The notes beneath the pieces are model-generated. The model saw only the letters and a list, made by a program, of their open reading frames with translations, had not been told where the DNA came from and ran no database searches. The translations under genes and the position numbers were made by a program. A DNA stretch of 64,000 nucleotides from Trichomonas vaginalis G3 (lineage: Eukaryota; Parabasalia; Trichomonadida; Trichomonadidae). Shown in pieces: positions 53,126 through 62,363 of the stretch; within the stretch, counting starts at the first letter, position 1; every line of letters begins with the position of its first letter. The DNA lies in the NCBI RefSeq assembly GCF_026262505.1, contig NC_067207.1, positions 25,512,082 through 25,576,081 on the forward strand, read 5' to 3'.

Positions 53126-53581
53126 TTACATGTCATATCTCACCTTCTCTGGAATTGGCTCTGGTTCTTTCTTCTCTTCTTCTACTTTCTTTTCTTTCTT
53201 CTCTCTCTTCTTCTTCTTCTCTGGTGGAGTTATGTCAAACTTCTCAGAACCATATTTTTGTAAAAGGTCTTTGTCCTTTAATAGCTCTTCTATTCTGTTT
53301 TCTATTTCATCTTCAAGAACAGCGCATGTGTCTTCTTTGCATTCTAAGAACTTTTGTTGGACTTCAGCTTTCCAATCGGCGTCATCTCTGTCAACAAGTC
53401 TGTCATTGACAAATTTTAAGACTTCTCTGCTTAATGTTTTATGGTTCTTGTCATATTCCCAGAAACAGAACTTTAGAACAAATTCACCTTTCTTGTTTAC
53501 ACTATGTAAGATTTTATGGTCTACAGATGTTTTGCTGTCGAAAAGCTTGTCTCGAATATAGATAGCGAAATCGCTAGACAT
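53126..53581 (-). CDS. Unassigned lysine-rich tailed protein of element B
   Basis: 151 aa. A globular first 120 residues is followed by a KKKKREKKEKKVEEEKKEPE tail. It is transcribed divergently from the ATPase. No family was recognised. Confidence 0.45.
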   Translation of the reverse strand: MSSDFAIYIRDKLFDSKTSVDHKILHSVNKKGEFVLKFCFWEYDKNHKTLSREVLKFVNDRLVDRDDADWKAEVQQKFLECKEDTCAVLEDEIENRIEELLKDKDLLQKYGSEKFDITPPEKKKKREKKEKKVEEEKKEPEPIPEKVRYDM

Positions 53582-53617
53582 TTCCTAAAAGATAAAATTT
53601 TTAATTTTTCTAAAAAT

Positions 53618-54493
53618 ATGTTAGAAAAAAAGTTTGCTGACATTGACAAGAAATTTGAGAATGTTTTAAACAAGAACAAGAGGAAGTTGGAAAATGCTCA
53701 GATAAAACCCATACATGACAAGTTCTTATTTGCTCAGAATGGTATAACAGGTCTAATTGCACCACCTGGGTCGGGTAAGACTTTCACTTATCTTAAAATG
53801 GCTGCACAACAACAAGAACTAGATGAGAAGAACCCATTCTATGAGTTAGTTGTTATTTGTAGTACTTCTGGTCAATTTGACCAAACCGTCAATTCGTTCA
53901 AAGATATTATAAAGAAGTCTAAGTTAGTATGTATAAAAGACTCTGAGTTGTTAGATTGGATAAAGAAGTACCAAAGAAGGGTTTTGAAGTACAATGCTAT
54001 AAATGAGTATATAAATTCTAAGTTTAAAGACCCAAATGAGGAAATGCAGAGAATATTAGAGAAGAAACACTTCAGAAACAAACAGAAAGAGATAGAATAC
54101 ATTTCGAAGAAATTGCAATCTTACGATTGGAAGACTTACCCTCATAGATGTCTTCTTATCTTAGATGACTTTGCTTCTCATCCTTTGTTAAAGAATAGAG
54201 AACAAGACATGTGTCGAATTCTTAAGAAGCTCAGACACTTTAACATCTCAGTCGTAATATGTGTACAGACAGCAAAGAGTTTAAGTAAGGATGTAAAGAG
54301 AATACTTACTGACATTGTACTTTTCCCCGGATTGTCCGAAGACGATTTCATGGAACTTATGAAAGAGTCCATGGCAGGTAAGTTTGACAGACATGAACTA
54401 TGGGAGAAGTACAAAGTCATACAAGACCCTCATACTTCTTTCAGAATTCATATCTACGCAAACAAAGTTCAAATTGTAAAAAGTCAAGCGTAA
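53618..54493 (+). CDS. Genome-packaging ATPase (A32-like) of element B
   Basis: About 291 aa from the ATG at 53618, chosen because the longer frame would overlap the divergent gene and a T-rich leader precedes this ATG. Walker A is IAPPGSGKTFTY and Walker B is RCLLILDDFASHPLL, followed by KKLRHFNISVVICVQTAKSL, typical of poxvirus A32-like ATPases. It powers DNA packaging into the capsid. It appears whole. Confidence 0.85.
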   Translation: MLEKKFADIDKKFENVLNKNKRKLENAQIKPIHDKFLFAQNGITGLIAPPGSGKTFTYLKMAAQQQELDEKNPFYELVVICSTSGQFDQTVNSFKDIIKKSKLVCIKDSELLDWIKKYQRRVLKYNAINEYINSKFKDPNEEMQRILEKKHFRNKQKEIEYISKKLQSYDWKTYPHRCLLILDDFASHPLLKNREQDMCRILKKLRHFNISVVICVQTAKSLSKDVKRILTDIVLFPGLSEDDFMELMKESMAGKFDRHELWEKYKVIQDPHTSFRIHIYANKVQIVKSQA

Positions 54494-54509
54494 AAATAAA
54501 GAGTGCAAT

Positions 54510-55334
54510 TTACTCTGCTTGTTTGAAGTTGTCAAAATACTCTGTTATTTTTTCCTTTAACAATGGCAAATCTTCTTTGAAGGTAAGAATTGTACAACCT
54601 TTAATATCATAGTGTGTTTGAGGTAACGTATCTTGAACTATTTGTTTCACATCTTCATTTGGTGTCATTGAAATCGGTAAGTTTTCGCGATAGAACCAAT
54701 TTCTGTCAGATTTGTAAATCTTAGCAAGGTCGTAAAAGCTTTTGTTGTTTCTTCTGACTAAATGCAACATAACCATATCTCTGTCTTCTTCATTTTCCAT
54801 CTCTTCAGTATAAATCATATACTTATAGTTCTTTTCCTTTCCTTTTGGTACCGAACGTGGTATTCTTTTCTGAAGGCTTTTGTCTTTTGCTTCAATGACT
54901 TCATCTTTTGCTTGAAGTTTCTTTTCCATCTCTTCACGTTCTTGTCTATGAATTTCGTCAAGAAGTCTGTAAATATACCAAGCATAACGAGGCGAAGCCC
55001 ACATTGCAACAGCATTTACAAGAAGTCTATGTACATACCAACCTCTCAAACCATTTGGCAAATTTTTACGATTTTCATGAGTTTTAGGCGACCCCGAAAA
55101 AAGTCGGTCTCGCTGTGCTTCGCTCAAAAGTTCTTGTGTGCTTTGGTTTTTGAACCAATCGTCTGTATGTTTGGTATCTGGAGCAAAACATGCTGTCAAA
55201 ATACTTTGCATTTGGTACATATCGTCTTTGACCGAACGAATGAGACGGAGTTGTTTGTTAAACTGAACCCACTCATATTCTTCATTTATAGCTTCATGGA
55301 CTATAACTGTTGTTGTGTTCTCTGTTGTTGACAT
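54510..55334 (-). CDS. KilA-N domain protein of element B
   Basis: About 274 aa from MSTTENTTT. The KilA-N core is visible at residues about 45-135 (DDWFKNQSTQELLSEAQ ... GLRGWYVHRLLVNAVAMWAS, PRYAWYIYRLLDEIHRQ). A coiled coil follows, then a C-terminal globular part as in iridovirus and mimivirus KilA-N proteins. KilA-N binds DNA and is common in large DNA viruses and phages. It may regulate the element. It appears whole. Confidence 0.85.
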   Translation of the reverse strand: MSTTENTTTVIVHEAINEEYEWVQFNKQLRLIRSVKDDMYQMQSILTACFAPDTKHTDDWFKNQSTQELLSEAQRDRLFSGSPKTHENRKNLPNGLRGWYVHRLLVNAVAMWASPRYAWYIYRLLDEIHRQEREEMEKKLQAKDEVIEAKDKSLQKRIPRSVPKGKEKNYKYMIYTEEMENEEDRDMVMLHLVRRNNKSFYDLAKIYKSDRNWFYRENLPISMTPNEDVKQIVQDTLPQTHYDIKGCTILTFKEDLPLLKEKITEYFDNFKQAE

Positions 55335-55489
55335 ATCTGTCTTTACATACAAAATAAAAAAAATATTTTATAAAAAATTAGCGTTATTTTTTCTATCTTA
55401 AGGAAATTCACGAAATTTGGTCATTTTTCAGCAAAAACATATTTTAGGGTAGAAGGTTAGATCTCACCTGTTTTTTCACCTCTTTTTTT

Positions 55490-55655
55490 CACAAGCGTTT
55501 TACATGAATTGTACGATGTATATTTGAAATCCTAAACAGTTTTGTAGCTTCTATTTCTTCTTTTAGTACATCGAATGTTTTAACAATGCCGAAAGTTTCT
55601 TTATATTTCTTCTTGACGTCAGATAGAAGGAAATCTTCTGCTGTTGGATAGTTTT
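55490..55655 (-). pseudogene. Partial duplicate of the end of the 313-aa gene, element B
   Basis: This segment closely resembles the gene's C-terminal coding end at 55854-56020 (shared minus-strand words for KKKYKETFGIVKTF and DVLTEEIEATKLF-like sequence). It is joined on one side to the element's 25-bp repeat. It is a short duplicated tail next to the repeat array. Confidence 0.75.
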
Positions 55656-55680
55656 TGTCAAGACTTCATTGTAAATGACC

Positions 55681-55848
55681 AAAAATAATGTTTATGTTAG
55701 AATGTTAGATCTAACATGTTTTCTAACATGTTTTCTAACATGGTCTAAAACATACAAAACTCATGAAATTTCATACGGAATTCAGCAAAAATAATGTTTA
55801 TGTTAGAATGTTAGATCTAACATGTTTTCTAACATGTTTTCTAACATA
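55681..55848 (+). repeat. Left iteron pair of element B
   Basis: Two copies (55681-55742, 55786-55848) of a 60-bp iteron with AATGTTTATGTTAGAATG, the palindrome GTTAGATCTAAC and two TTTTCTAACATG steps. They directly abut the end of the 313-aa gene. Confidence 0.9.
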
Positions 55849-55853
55849 ACTAT

Positions 55854-56795
55854 TTACAAGCGTTTTACATGGTATATGTTGCGATGGTTCATGACTCTAA
55901 ACAATTTCGTAGCTTCTATTTCTTCTGTCAGTATGTCAAAAGTTTTAACGATACCGAAAGTTTCTTTATACTTCTTCTTGACGTCAGATAGAAGGAAATC
56001 GTCAGCAGTTGGATAGTTTTTGTTCAGAAATTCTAACATGTTCATTTTATCTTCTGCTGGTTTTTCTGCTTCTTTCTTTAAATCTGCATAGTCGTTTCGC
56101 ATACGTTCTATCTCTTTGACGGAGTAGTTATATTTCCTCATTGCTGCTTTACATTTTGAACATTGCGGATTCATTTTTGCGTTATATTCTGAAACCTTAC
56201 CTGCTAAAACAACTAAGGCGTCAATGGTTTTCTTCATCTCGAACATAGCGGGTCTTATTTGTTCGTTCCATACCTTACCCCTACTATCTTTATCTCTTAT
56301 TTCCCAAACACATTTTGCAACTAATGAAACAAAGTTGTCGTAGGTCTTAAACTCCCCAGATTTGTATATGTCAGAGATGTTCTTATATACCATGTCGCAA
56401 TCTTTGTCCATGACTTTGTGGTTGCAATGAAATCCAAGAAACTCATAGTTAACCTTTCGTATGAACTTCTTTATTTCTACTGAGTCAGTTGCTTTGACTT
56501 CTATTTCGTCAAATTCGGGAATGGTTAGTTTTTGTTGTTGGATTTCAGGCAATTTGGGTAAATGGTCAATAATGTCCTGCATTTCATAAAGATACTGTTC
56601 ATTTGTTTCATCTTTCGCACTACAGTCTAAATTACTTGTTAAAAGTTCTTGCTTTATCTTCTGGATTTTTGTTTCGAAAGTATATGAAGAAGGAATGAAG
56701 TTTTTCATCTCTACTAACATAGATGTTGGATTCATAACTAGCGAGTTTGGTGCTGTAGTTGTTTGAATTGTTGTTGTGCCGATTGTTGAAATCAT
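55854..56795 (-). CDS. Unassigned 313-aa protein of element B bracketed by inverted iterons
   Basis: The frame is open throughout. It has a Thr-rich start, a helical middle, a CSKCKAAMRKYNY motif that might bind zinc, and a C-terminal segment (LSDVKKKYKETFGIVKTFDI). The final residues resemble small DNA-binding winged-helix ends, but I cannot assign it. The gene sits exactly between inverted iteron arrays, and its last part is duplicated next door at 55490-55655. Confidence 0.6.
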   Translation of the reverse strand: MISTIGTTTIQTTTAPNSLVMNPTSMLVEMKNFIPSSYTFETKIQKIKQELLTSNLDCSAKDETNEQYLYEMQDIIDHLPKLPEIQQQKLTIPEFDEIEVKATDSVEIKKFIRKVNYEFLGFHCNHKVMDKDCDMVYKNISDIYKSGEFKTYDNFVSLVAKCVWEIRDKDSRGKVWNEQIRPAMFEMKKTIDALVVLAGKVSEYNAKMNPQCSKCKAAMRKYNYSVKEIERMRNDYADLKKEAEKPAEDKMNMLEFLNKNYPTADDFLLSDVKKKYKETFGIVKTFDILTEEIEATKLFRVMNHRNIYHVKRL

Positions 56796-56886
56796 ATCTT
56801 TTATACAAAATAAAAAAAATAAAAAAAATAAAACTAATTTTATTTTTTATTTCGGGAAAATTCATGAAAATTCAAGAGTTTTAGAC

Positions 56887-57218
56887 CATGTTAGAAAACG
56901 TGTTAGAAAACATGTTAGATCTAACATTCTAACATAAACATTATTTTTGGTGTAAATTTCATGATTTTCGAGAGTTTTAGACCATGTTAGAAAACATGTT
57001 AGAAAACATGTTAGATCTAACATTCTAACATAAACATTATTTTTGCTGTAAATTTCATGAAAATTCATGAGGTTAGAAAACATGTTAGAAAACATGTTAG
57101 ATCTAACATTCTAACATAAACTTTATTTTTGGTGTAAATTTCATGAAAATTCAAGAGGTTAGAAAACATGTTAGAAAACATGTTAGATCTAACATTCTAA
57201 CATAAACATTATTTTTGG
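56887..57218 (-). repeat. Right iteron array of element B, inverted relative to the left pair
   Basis: Four copies (about 56887-56949, 56983-57044, 57071-57129, 57157-57218) of the reverse complement of the left iteron, spaced 80-100 bp apart, with ATTTTTGGTGTAAATTTCATG between them. Confidence 0.9.
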
Positions 57219-57551
57219 GTCCGGGAACAACTTTCTCTCAATAGGGGCTGTAGCGTACTCTTTGCGTAAGCGGTTCAGACCTTCTTCGAACTCTTGGGCT
57301 CTCTTCGATTTGTATTGGAATTGGAATTGCTGGGGTGGAGCTTGCTGGAACATCCAAGGGTTGGGGAAGTAAGGCATAGGCTGAGGAGGGTAGTTCGGGA
57401 AGCCTTGTGGTGGGTAGTAACCTTGAGGTGGAAATTGGTAGTAAATCGGAGGTACTTGCTGGAACTGAGGTTGCTGAGGAGACTGTTGTGGTTCTGCAGC
57501 TTTCGGTTCTTCTGGCTTTGGAAGGCATTCAGGAAGAGGAACGTCAGTCAT
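57189..57551 (-). CDS. Proline/glutamine-rich protein of element B
   Basis: About 120 aa from MTDVPLPECLPKPEEPKAAE. The middle is YYPPQGFPNYPPQPMPYFPN, with a charged end (QEFEEGLNRLRKEYATAPIE). It may be a disordered virion or scaffold protein. Longer upstream frame runs into the CGGAAGGA repeats and is not credible. Confidence 0.5.
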   Translation of the reverse strand: MTDVPLPECLPKPEEPKAAEPQQSPQQPQFQQVPPIYYQFPPQGYYPPQGFPNYPPQPMPYFPNPWMFQQAPPQQFQFQYKSKRAQEFEEGLNRLRKEYATAPIERKLFPDPKIMFMLEC

Positions 57552-57565
57552 CCGTTTGTGTCCTG

Positions 57566-57830
57566 TCGGAAGGAAAAATTTTTCCTGTCGGAAGGAAGAA
57601 CTTTTCCTGTCGGAAGGAAGAACTTTTTCTGTCGGAAGGAAGAACTTTTTCTGTTGGAAGGAAAAACTTTTTCTGAAGTTCGACCAAAAAGTTCTCAATT
57701 TTCGAAAATTTGAATGGTTTACGGACGGACAACTGGAAGAGTTCTTCCTGTCGGAAGGAAAAATTTTTCCCTTTGTCCGGAAAATTTTTTCCAGTTGTCG
57801 GGAAAATATTTTCCTGTCGGATGGAAGGAC
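57566..57830. repeat. CTGTCGGAAGGA repeat cluster between divergent genes
   Basis: CTGTCGGAAGGAA(G/A)AA recurs about every 20 bp at 57566-57664 and again at about 57747-57825. The AAAAATTTTT and TTTTCC steps give local dyad symmetry. It lies exactly between two divergent ORFs, so it may be a promoter or origin. Confidence 0.8.
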
Positions 57831-58195
57831 TCGGAATGCCAGAAGGATTTGACGAGGCAATTTACCTTATAGAGATAAATGAAGTTGTTAAGCAGTACTT
57901 GCGCAGGGTAATGAAGCCCAAGGTCAAGTTCACCACTATTTCTGGAAGGTCTACACTTCAGCTCGAGACTTCGACTGGAATTCCAATTCAAATACCAGAC
58001 GGGACAGCCTACGATGGCATAAAGGACGCCAAAAGAGAAGCTCTTGTTAAGTTCCTAAACAAACGTCCTTGGATAAAAATACCAAACAAGGAGAACCCCC
58101 TACCCCATATGAAATTGGCAATTCAGTCTCTCCTTCACTTCTCGGGTCAGCCGTTCTACATAACCTGTGAAGGCGACATCCAACCAGTTCAGTAA
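57821..58195 (+). CDS. Unassigned protein of element B
   Basis: About 124 aa from the ATG at 57821. The sequence MPEGFDEAIYLIEINEVVKQ starts a compact alpha/beta protein with TSTGIPIQIPDGTAYDGIKD. No family was recognised. The start directly follows the repeat cluster. Confidence 0.5.
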   Translation: MEGLGMPEGFDEAIYLIEINEVVKQYLRRVMKPKVKFTTISGRSTLQLETSTGIPIQIPDGTAYDGIKDAKREALVKFLNKRPWIKIPNKENPLPHMKLAIQSLLHFSGQPFYITCEGDIQPVQ

Positions 58196-58237
58196 ACCTT
58201 AACGTTTAGAGTAAAAACATTTTTTTTCATTTTTTGA

Positions 58238-58822
58238 ATGAAGCAAGTTAAATTCGTCCCACACCAATCTCAATGGACCGATGAAGAGTTTCAAGCCATG
58301 GTTGAAGACGTTGAGAACGACATAGACGGCGAACTTGAAGGAGCTCAAATCACAATTGCAACCAAAATTGCACAAGTCAAGGAACAGATAGCTCCACTTA
58401 AAGCTACCAAAGCTACTCTTGACCTCATGGATAGTTACCGTTTAGATGTCAAGAGTGGAATAAGACATTTAAAATTAAAACTTCTAAACTACGAAGCTAT
58501 ACTCCAAAAGTTAGCAGAAATGAGAAGACTTTACCAGAGCTACTTACATGTAAGGGACTTACCTTCAAGCAGTCCGACCAAAGATGAATTTTCTGACATT
58601 GTCCCAATTTTGTCCGAAAGTCAGCTCAGATGTTTCGAACTGCTCCCAACATATCCAGAATATGAACGTTTGCCTGAACTCTTCCGCAATCTCAAAAAAC
58701 GTTTTTTGGTTCTCATGTTCGAAACTTTTATCGGAAGAGACAACAAACGTTCAGAAGAAGAACAAGATATTATTTTAAACTTGTTGTATGACTTAACCGT
58801 CATAACAAGCTTTTTGAAGTAA
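58238..58822 (+). CDS. Helical protein of element B
   Basis: 194 aa, largely helical with a coiled-coil core (IATKIAQVKEQIAPLKATKA). No enzymatic motif. It is followed closely by the HNH protein on the same strand. Confidence 0.5.
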   Translation: MKQVKFVPHQSQWTDEEFQAMVEDVENDIDGELEGAQITIATKIAQVKEQIAPLKATKATLDLMDSYRLDVKSGIRHLKLKLLNYEAILQKLAEMRRLYQSYLHVRDLPSSSPTKDEFSDIVPILSESQLRCFELLPTYPEYERLPELFRNLKKRFLVLMFETFIGRDNKRSEEEQDIILNLLYDLTVITSFLK

Positions 58823-58854
58823 AACCGTCATTCTCAAACCACTTCATTTTTTCG

Positions 58855-59568
58855 ATGTCCGAACAAGCACCGAAGCCAAACTCAATGGAAGATGTCCTTT
58901 CAAGGTTGCCAGACAAGCGCCCAGTTCAAATTCAAATTATGCATTTGAAAGCTCATCTGACAAACACCGTTAAGACTCTCCAAAGTAGTCTTATGGAAGA
59001 GATGAAGGGACTTAAAGGTGAGTTCCTCATGAACCAAGCTTCCAATGAGAAAGTCCTGAACGATTTAGCGGAAACCTTGCGCATTTACGCGAGAGAGAAC
59101 CGAGACCTTGCCAGACTCATCTACCGTTTCTTCGAAGAGATAGACGCCATCTGGAAGGTACTCGGAAAGGACAGAACATGCAACACCGTACTTCGTGAGT
59201 ACCAAATTGAAGAAGGAATTGTCGAGGAAGAAGAGGAAGAAGAGGAAGAAGAGAAACACGAAGAAGAGAAACACGAAGAAGAGAAACACGAAGAAAAGGA
59301 AGTTTGGGCAACCCTTGTTGCCGATGACGCTTACGAAATTTCACAACCCTACCCATACAAAATCCGCAACAGGGGGACCGGCAAGGTTCTTACCCCAGTC
59401 CTCAACAACTTGGGACACTTGAACTTTACCCTTCGGAATTACGGTACAATTTCCATGGGAAGGCTTGTCGGTATGCAATGGGTTCCAAATCCAAACAAGA
59501 AGACGAGGGTCAGACACATTGACGGTGACAAGCTCAACAACCGTAAGGAGAACCTCGAGTGGTTCTAA
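58855..59568 (+). CDS. HNH-type (homing-endonuclease-like) protein of element B
   Basis: 237 aa. A helical N-terminal part precedes an acidic Glu/Lys repeat (HEEEKHEEEKHEE). The C-terminal 70 residues have the layout of phage HNH homing nucleases: YKIRNRGTGKVLTPVLNN, MGRLVGMQWVPNP and RVRHIDGDKLNNRKENLEW. The last segment matches HNH_3-type sequences, where His-Asp-Asn-Asn lie in this order. It may nick DNA or act as a DNA-binding factor. Confidence 0.8.
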   Translation: MSEQAPKPNSMEDVLSRLPDKRPVQIQIMHLKAHLTNTVKTLQSSLMEEMKGLKGEFLMNQASNEKVLNDLAETLRIYARENRDLARLIYRFFEEIDAIWKVLGKDRTCNTVLREYQIEEGIVEEEEEEEEEEKHEEEKHEEEKHEEKEVWATLVADDAYEISQPYPYKIRNRGTGKVLTPVLNNLGHLNFTLRNYGTISMGRLVGMQWVPNPNKKTRVRHIDGDKLNNRKENLEWF

Positions 59569-59618
59569 GAGTAAAAAAAATTTTATTTTAGGGGGAAACC
59601 CCAAGTAAATTTAAGTTT

Positions 59619-59882
59619 TTAGTTGCGTAAGCGGCTTAAATTAAGGATAATTTGGACAAGTAGTTCCTGACCTCTGAATAGGACTCTTTCGTCATCCCAG
59701 TTGCGTAGGAGGTCGTCCCAGAGGAGTTGGTAGAATTGCCAATCCAAGGACGATTTGTCCTCCCAGGCATTGAGGATGTACTGCTCGTAGAGTTTCATGA
59801 CCTCTGCCTTGCACCAGACACCCTCTCCCTTGGAACGTAAGGCTTCTTCGAAGTGCTCGAATGCGATTGGCTGCTTGACCAT
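59619..59882 (-). CDS. Unassigned small helical protein of element B
   Basis: About 87 aa from MVKQPIAFEHFEEALRSKGE, rich in Trp and Leu (DWQFYQLLWDDLLRNWDDE). It may pack against another protein. Divergent from the next ORF. Confidence 0.45.
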   Translation of the reverse strand: MVKQPIAFEHFEEALRSKGEGVWCKAEVMKLYEQYILNAWEDKSSLDWQFYQLLWDDLLRNWDDERVLFRGQELLVQIILNLSRLRN

Positions 59883-59912
59883 CCGAAATGACACTTTTTG
59901 TCCGTTTGGTCA

Positions 59913-60158
59913 ATGTTCGTGTCTCGTGCCATAGTCGACGAAAATACAGACAAACAGGTTATATATGAGTTTGAGACCAAGAATGGTGTAACTCGACCTG
60001 TCCGATTCAAAGACTCCGAGGGCGACCATGAAATTAAACGGAAATTAGCTAGGAAGGAATATAAAATGGACTGGTTGCCACCACCTCCACCTCCACCACC
60101 TTTACCTGTTCCTCAAGTAAATAAGCCTTTCCCGTTCCCAAGAATTCCCACATTTTAA
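59913..60158 (+). CDS. Small proline-tailed protein of element B
   Basis: About 81 aa. The first half is charged, and the tail has PPPPPPPPLPVPQV, a possible SH3/WW- or profilin-type ligand. No family. Confidence 0.4.
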   Translation: MFVSRAIVDENTDKQVIYEFETKNGVTRPVRFKDSEGDHEIKRKLARKEYKMDWLPPPPPPPPLPVPQVNKPFPFPRIPTF

Positions 60159-60180
60159 TTCAAATTCGAATAAAAATTTT

Positions 60181-62190
60181 TTATTTCATGCAATGTTTTA
60201 TTTCTGTGCCGTCTTCAAGTATGCCCCAGTACTTACGCTTGGAGAGGACATGAACTTCGGTGAAAATTTTGTCCAATTTGAATTGACCCATCTTCTCACC
60301 GACCATTCCCATTTCAATGAGTTTGTTATACCCTTCTTCGTTCGTCATGAGTGCATCGATGTTCTCGTAGTAAACCTTCACTTTGGATTTAACCTCTGAG
60401 AAGAATTTGTTGTACTCGTCAAGGACTGCTTTTGCGAACTGAGGGTAAGACCAATGTTCGACAATAGGTTTTAATGTGGTTACTAAGCCACTTTCACCTT
60501 CGGTAAATTCGTATTTCAAAACAAAAGGAGAAAACCTTTCAACAAAGTTGTCGACCTTCTCATAATGTTTACTCTTCATCTCTTGAGGTTTTTTAATGGA
60601 ATATCCCCATGTCGAATTCATAAGCAATTTGAGTGTCATTGCAAGTTTGGGGTTTGAAGCTTTCCTAATATCATACAGTTGTTGTATGACTTTTCCAACT
60701 GTATAGTTCCTTCCCGGGAACTCGCCATCTTCGTTTGGAATTCCAGTTGGAATATATTGGACAAACCTCATGTACGCAGCGTTAAGGTCAACATAGTATA
60801 TCTTTTCGTTTGAGTCGAACTTGTCGCATCCAATCGGTCCAGTTCGTGGAAATTCAAGTGAGTCTCTTATCTTCTGAGAAACTTCTCCTGTTATCTCATA
60901 AACATCGTCAAAGCAACCTGTTTCATATAAAACCTTCTGACCTAACTCAGAAGCTCTCCAATACAATTTGACGTCGATTGGATGTCTCAATGGAAGTTTG
61001 TTTATAGCATCTTGAAGTTCTTGCAACCTCATTGGAAGTTCTTCTGGTTCAGGTTGGTATCCGAACAATCCAACTCCTTTTGGAGCTGTGTACTTCTTTT
61101 GTGCTAGAACTTTGTCTAGAACGACTTTTGGTCTTACCAACAATGAAAAGTTTGTTTCGTCTTTTGGTACAAAAGTTTCTGTCAGCTTGTCATCTGGAAT
61201 TGGTTCCAACAAACCTTTCTCGAAAAGAATGTTAACAGCTCTGACAATGTTGCACTTACCTTTTCCGAACAATGGGTTTGTAAGACTTTCGTTCAACATG
61301 AAGTGGTTGTGGACAATTGCAATCTTCAACCATGGTAAATTGAACTCAACAACATAGTCGTCATGTGAAGAACCTTTAGCTGTAGGTATGTTGACTCGGA
61401 TATTGACATTTGCCAACGGTGCAATTTTTGCCAATTGACCTCTGAGAATGTACCTTGTCTTCACACATGACTCAAGATACTTCATCTTCTCATCTGTAAC
61501 AAGACCAGAGTTCCTGAGACATGTAAGAATACAAGGTTCATTGACAATTGTTTCAATTGAATTGTAAATTCCATACCTTGTCAAGTCAATGTCAGACTTA
61601 TTTATGAACGGGAAGTATCCAGCATGTTGTCTGACTGCTTGAGGGTTAGGTTGGTACCATTCGAACTTGACACTTGCAATTCCTTCAATTGCATTCAAAA
61701 TGTCTGAGTCGGAGTCAACCATTTGTTCTCTCTTTGTAGTCTTGAAAGCGTCAAGAAGTTGTGCGGCTGTTGTGACATTGCCATGTGCATAGTAAATGTG
61801 ACCATCCAAATCTGTTACGGTTAGTCTGAGATTGTATCCTTTCTTATTTCCATCTTGTATGGCAGCAAGTACTCCCATGAAGCCTTCTTTGTTCTTTCCT
61901 TCGTCAAAGTTTACTGTAAAGGTTCGACCAGATGTAATTTGACTTCTAACTTCACGATACTTCTCATATGCATATCTTGTTCTTTCCATGGGAGCATGAC
62001 CATCCTCTGCACTACCTTTTTTCCTTCTCAAGGGATGCAACTGTTCGTTATGTTTCCAGTAGAACCTGGCAAAGCCGTCGTGTCCTTCAACTCGAGGTTC
62101 ACTAACATCGAAAGGCATGTCCATAAGACGTTCTTCTTCTAACCTCTCAAGTCTGTTTGGATAATTGGCGCGTGCTGTTTCAAGGTCCAT
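60181..62190 (-). CDS. DNA polymerase B-like protein of element B
   Basis: 669 aa. The palm region is recognisable: KIYYVDLNAAYMRFVQYIPT (motif A-like), MTLKLLMNSTWGYSIKKPQ (motif B-like) and VYYENIDALMTNEEGYNKLI (motif C-like), followed by HVLSKRKYWGI. The N-terminal 400 residues are alpha/beta, with no clear family words. It is shorter than and quite different from the polymerase of element A. It is a divergent protein-primed-type polymerase and likely replicates the element. Confidence 0.7.
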   Translation of the reverse strand: MDLETARANYPNRLERLEEERLMDMPFDVSEPRVEGHDGFARFYWKHNEQLHPLRRKKGSAEDGHAPMERTRYAYEKYREVRSQITSGRTFTVNFDEGKNKEGFMGVLAAIQDGNKKGYNLRLTVTDLDGHIYYAHGNVTTAAQLLDAFKTTKREQMVDSDSDILNAIEGIASVKFEWYQPNPQAVRQHAGYFPFINKSDIDLTRYGIYNSIETIVNEPCILTCLRNSGLVTDEKMKYLESCVKTRYILRGQLAKIAPLANVNIRVNIPTAKGSSHDDYVVEFNLPWLKIAIVHNHFMLNESLTNPLFGKGKCNIVRAVNILFEKGLLEPIPDDKLTETFVPKDETNFSLLVRPKVVLDKVLAQKKYTAPKGVGLFGYQPEPEELPMRLQELQDAINKLPLRHPIDVKLYWRASELGQKVLYETGCFDDVYEITGEVSQKIRDSLEFPRTGPIGCDKFDSNEKIYYVDLNAAYMRFVQYIPTGIPNEDGEFPGRNYTVGKVIQQLYDIRKASNPKLAMTLKLLMNSTWGYSIKKPQEMKSKHYEKVDNFVERFSPFVLKYEFTEGESGLVTTLKPIVEHWSYPQFAKAVLDEYNKFFSEVKSKVKVYYENIDALMTNEEGYNKLIEMGMVGEKMGQFKLDKIFTEVHVLSKRKYWGILEDGTEIKHCMK

Positions 62191-62363
62191 TTCGTAGGTC
62201 AGACCAGCCAGTTTGTCATAGACTTTTATGGTCTTCCCTTCCTATATTTAAACTTCTTTGAAACTCTCCAACCATATCTTTCTAACTCTGCTTTTATTCT
62301 AGCAGACCTTCTATCCATTCTATATGGGGGCATTTTTATAAAAATAAAAAAATGTTTTTTTCT

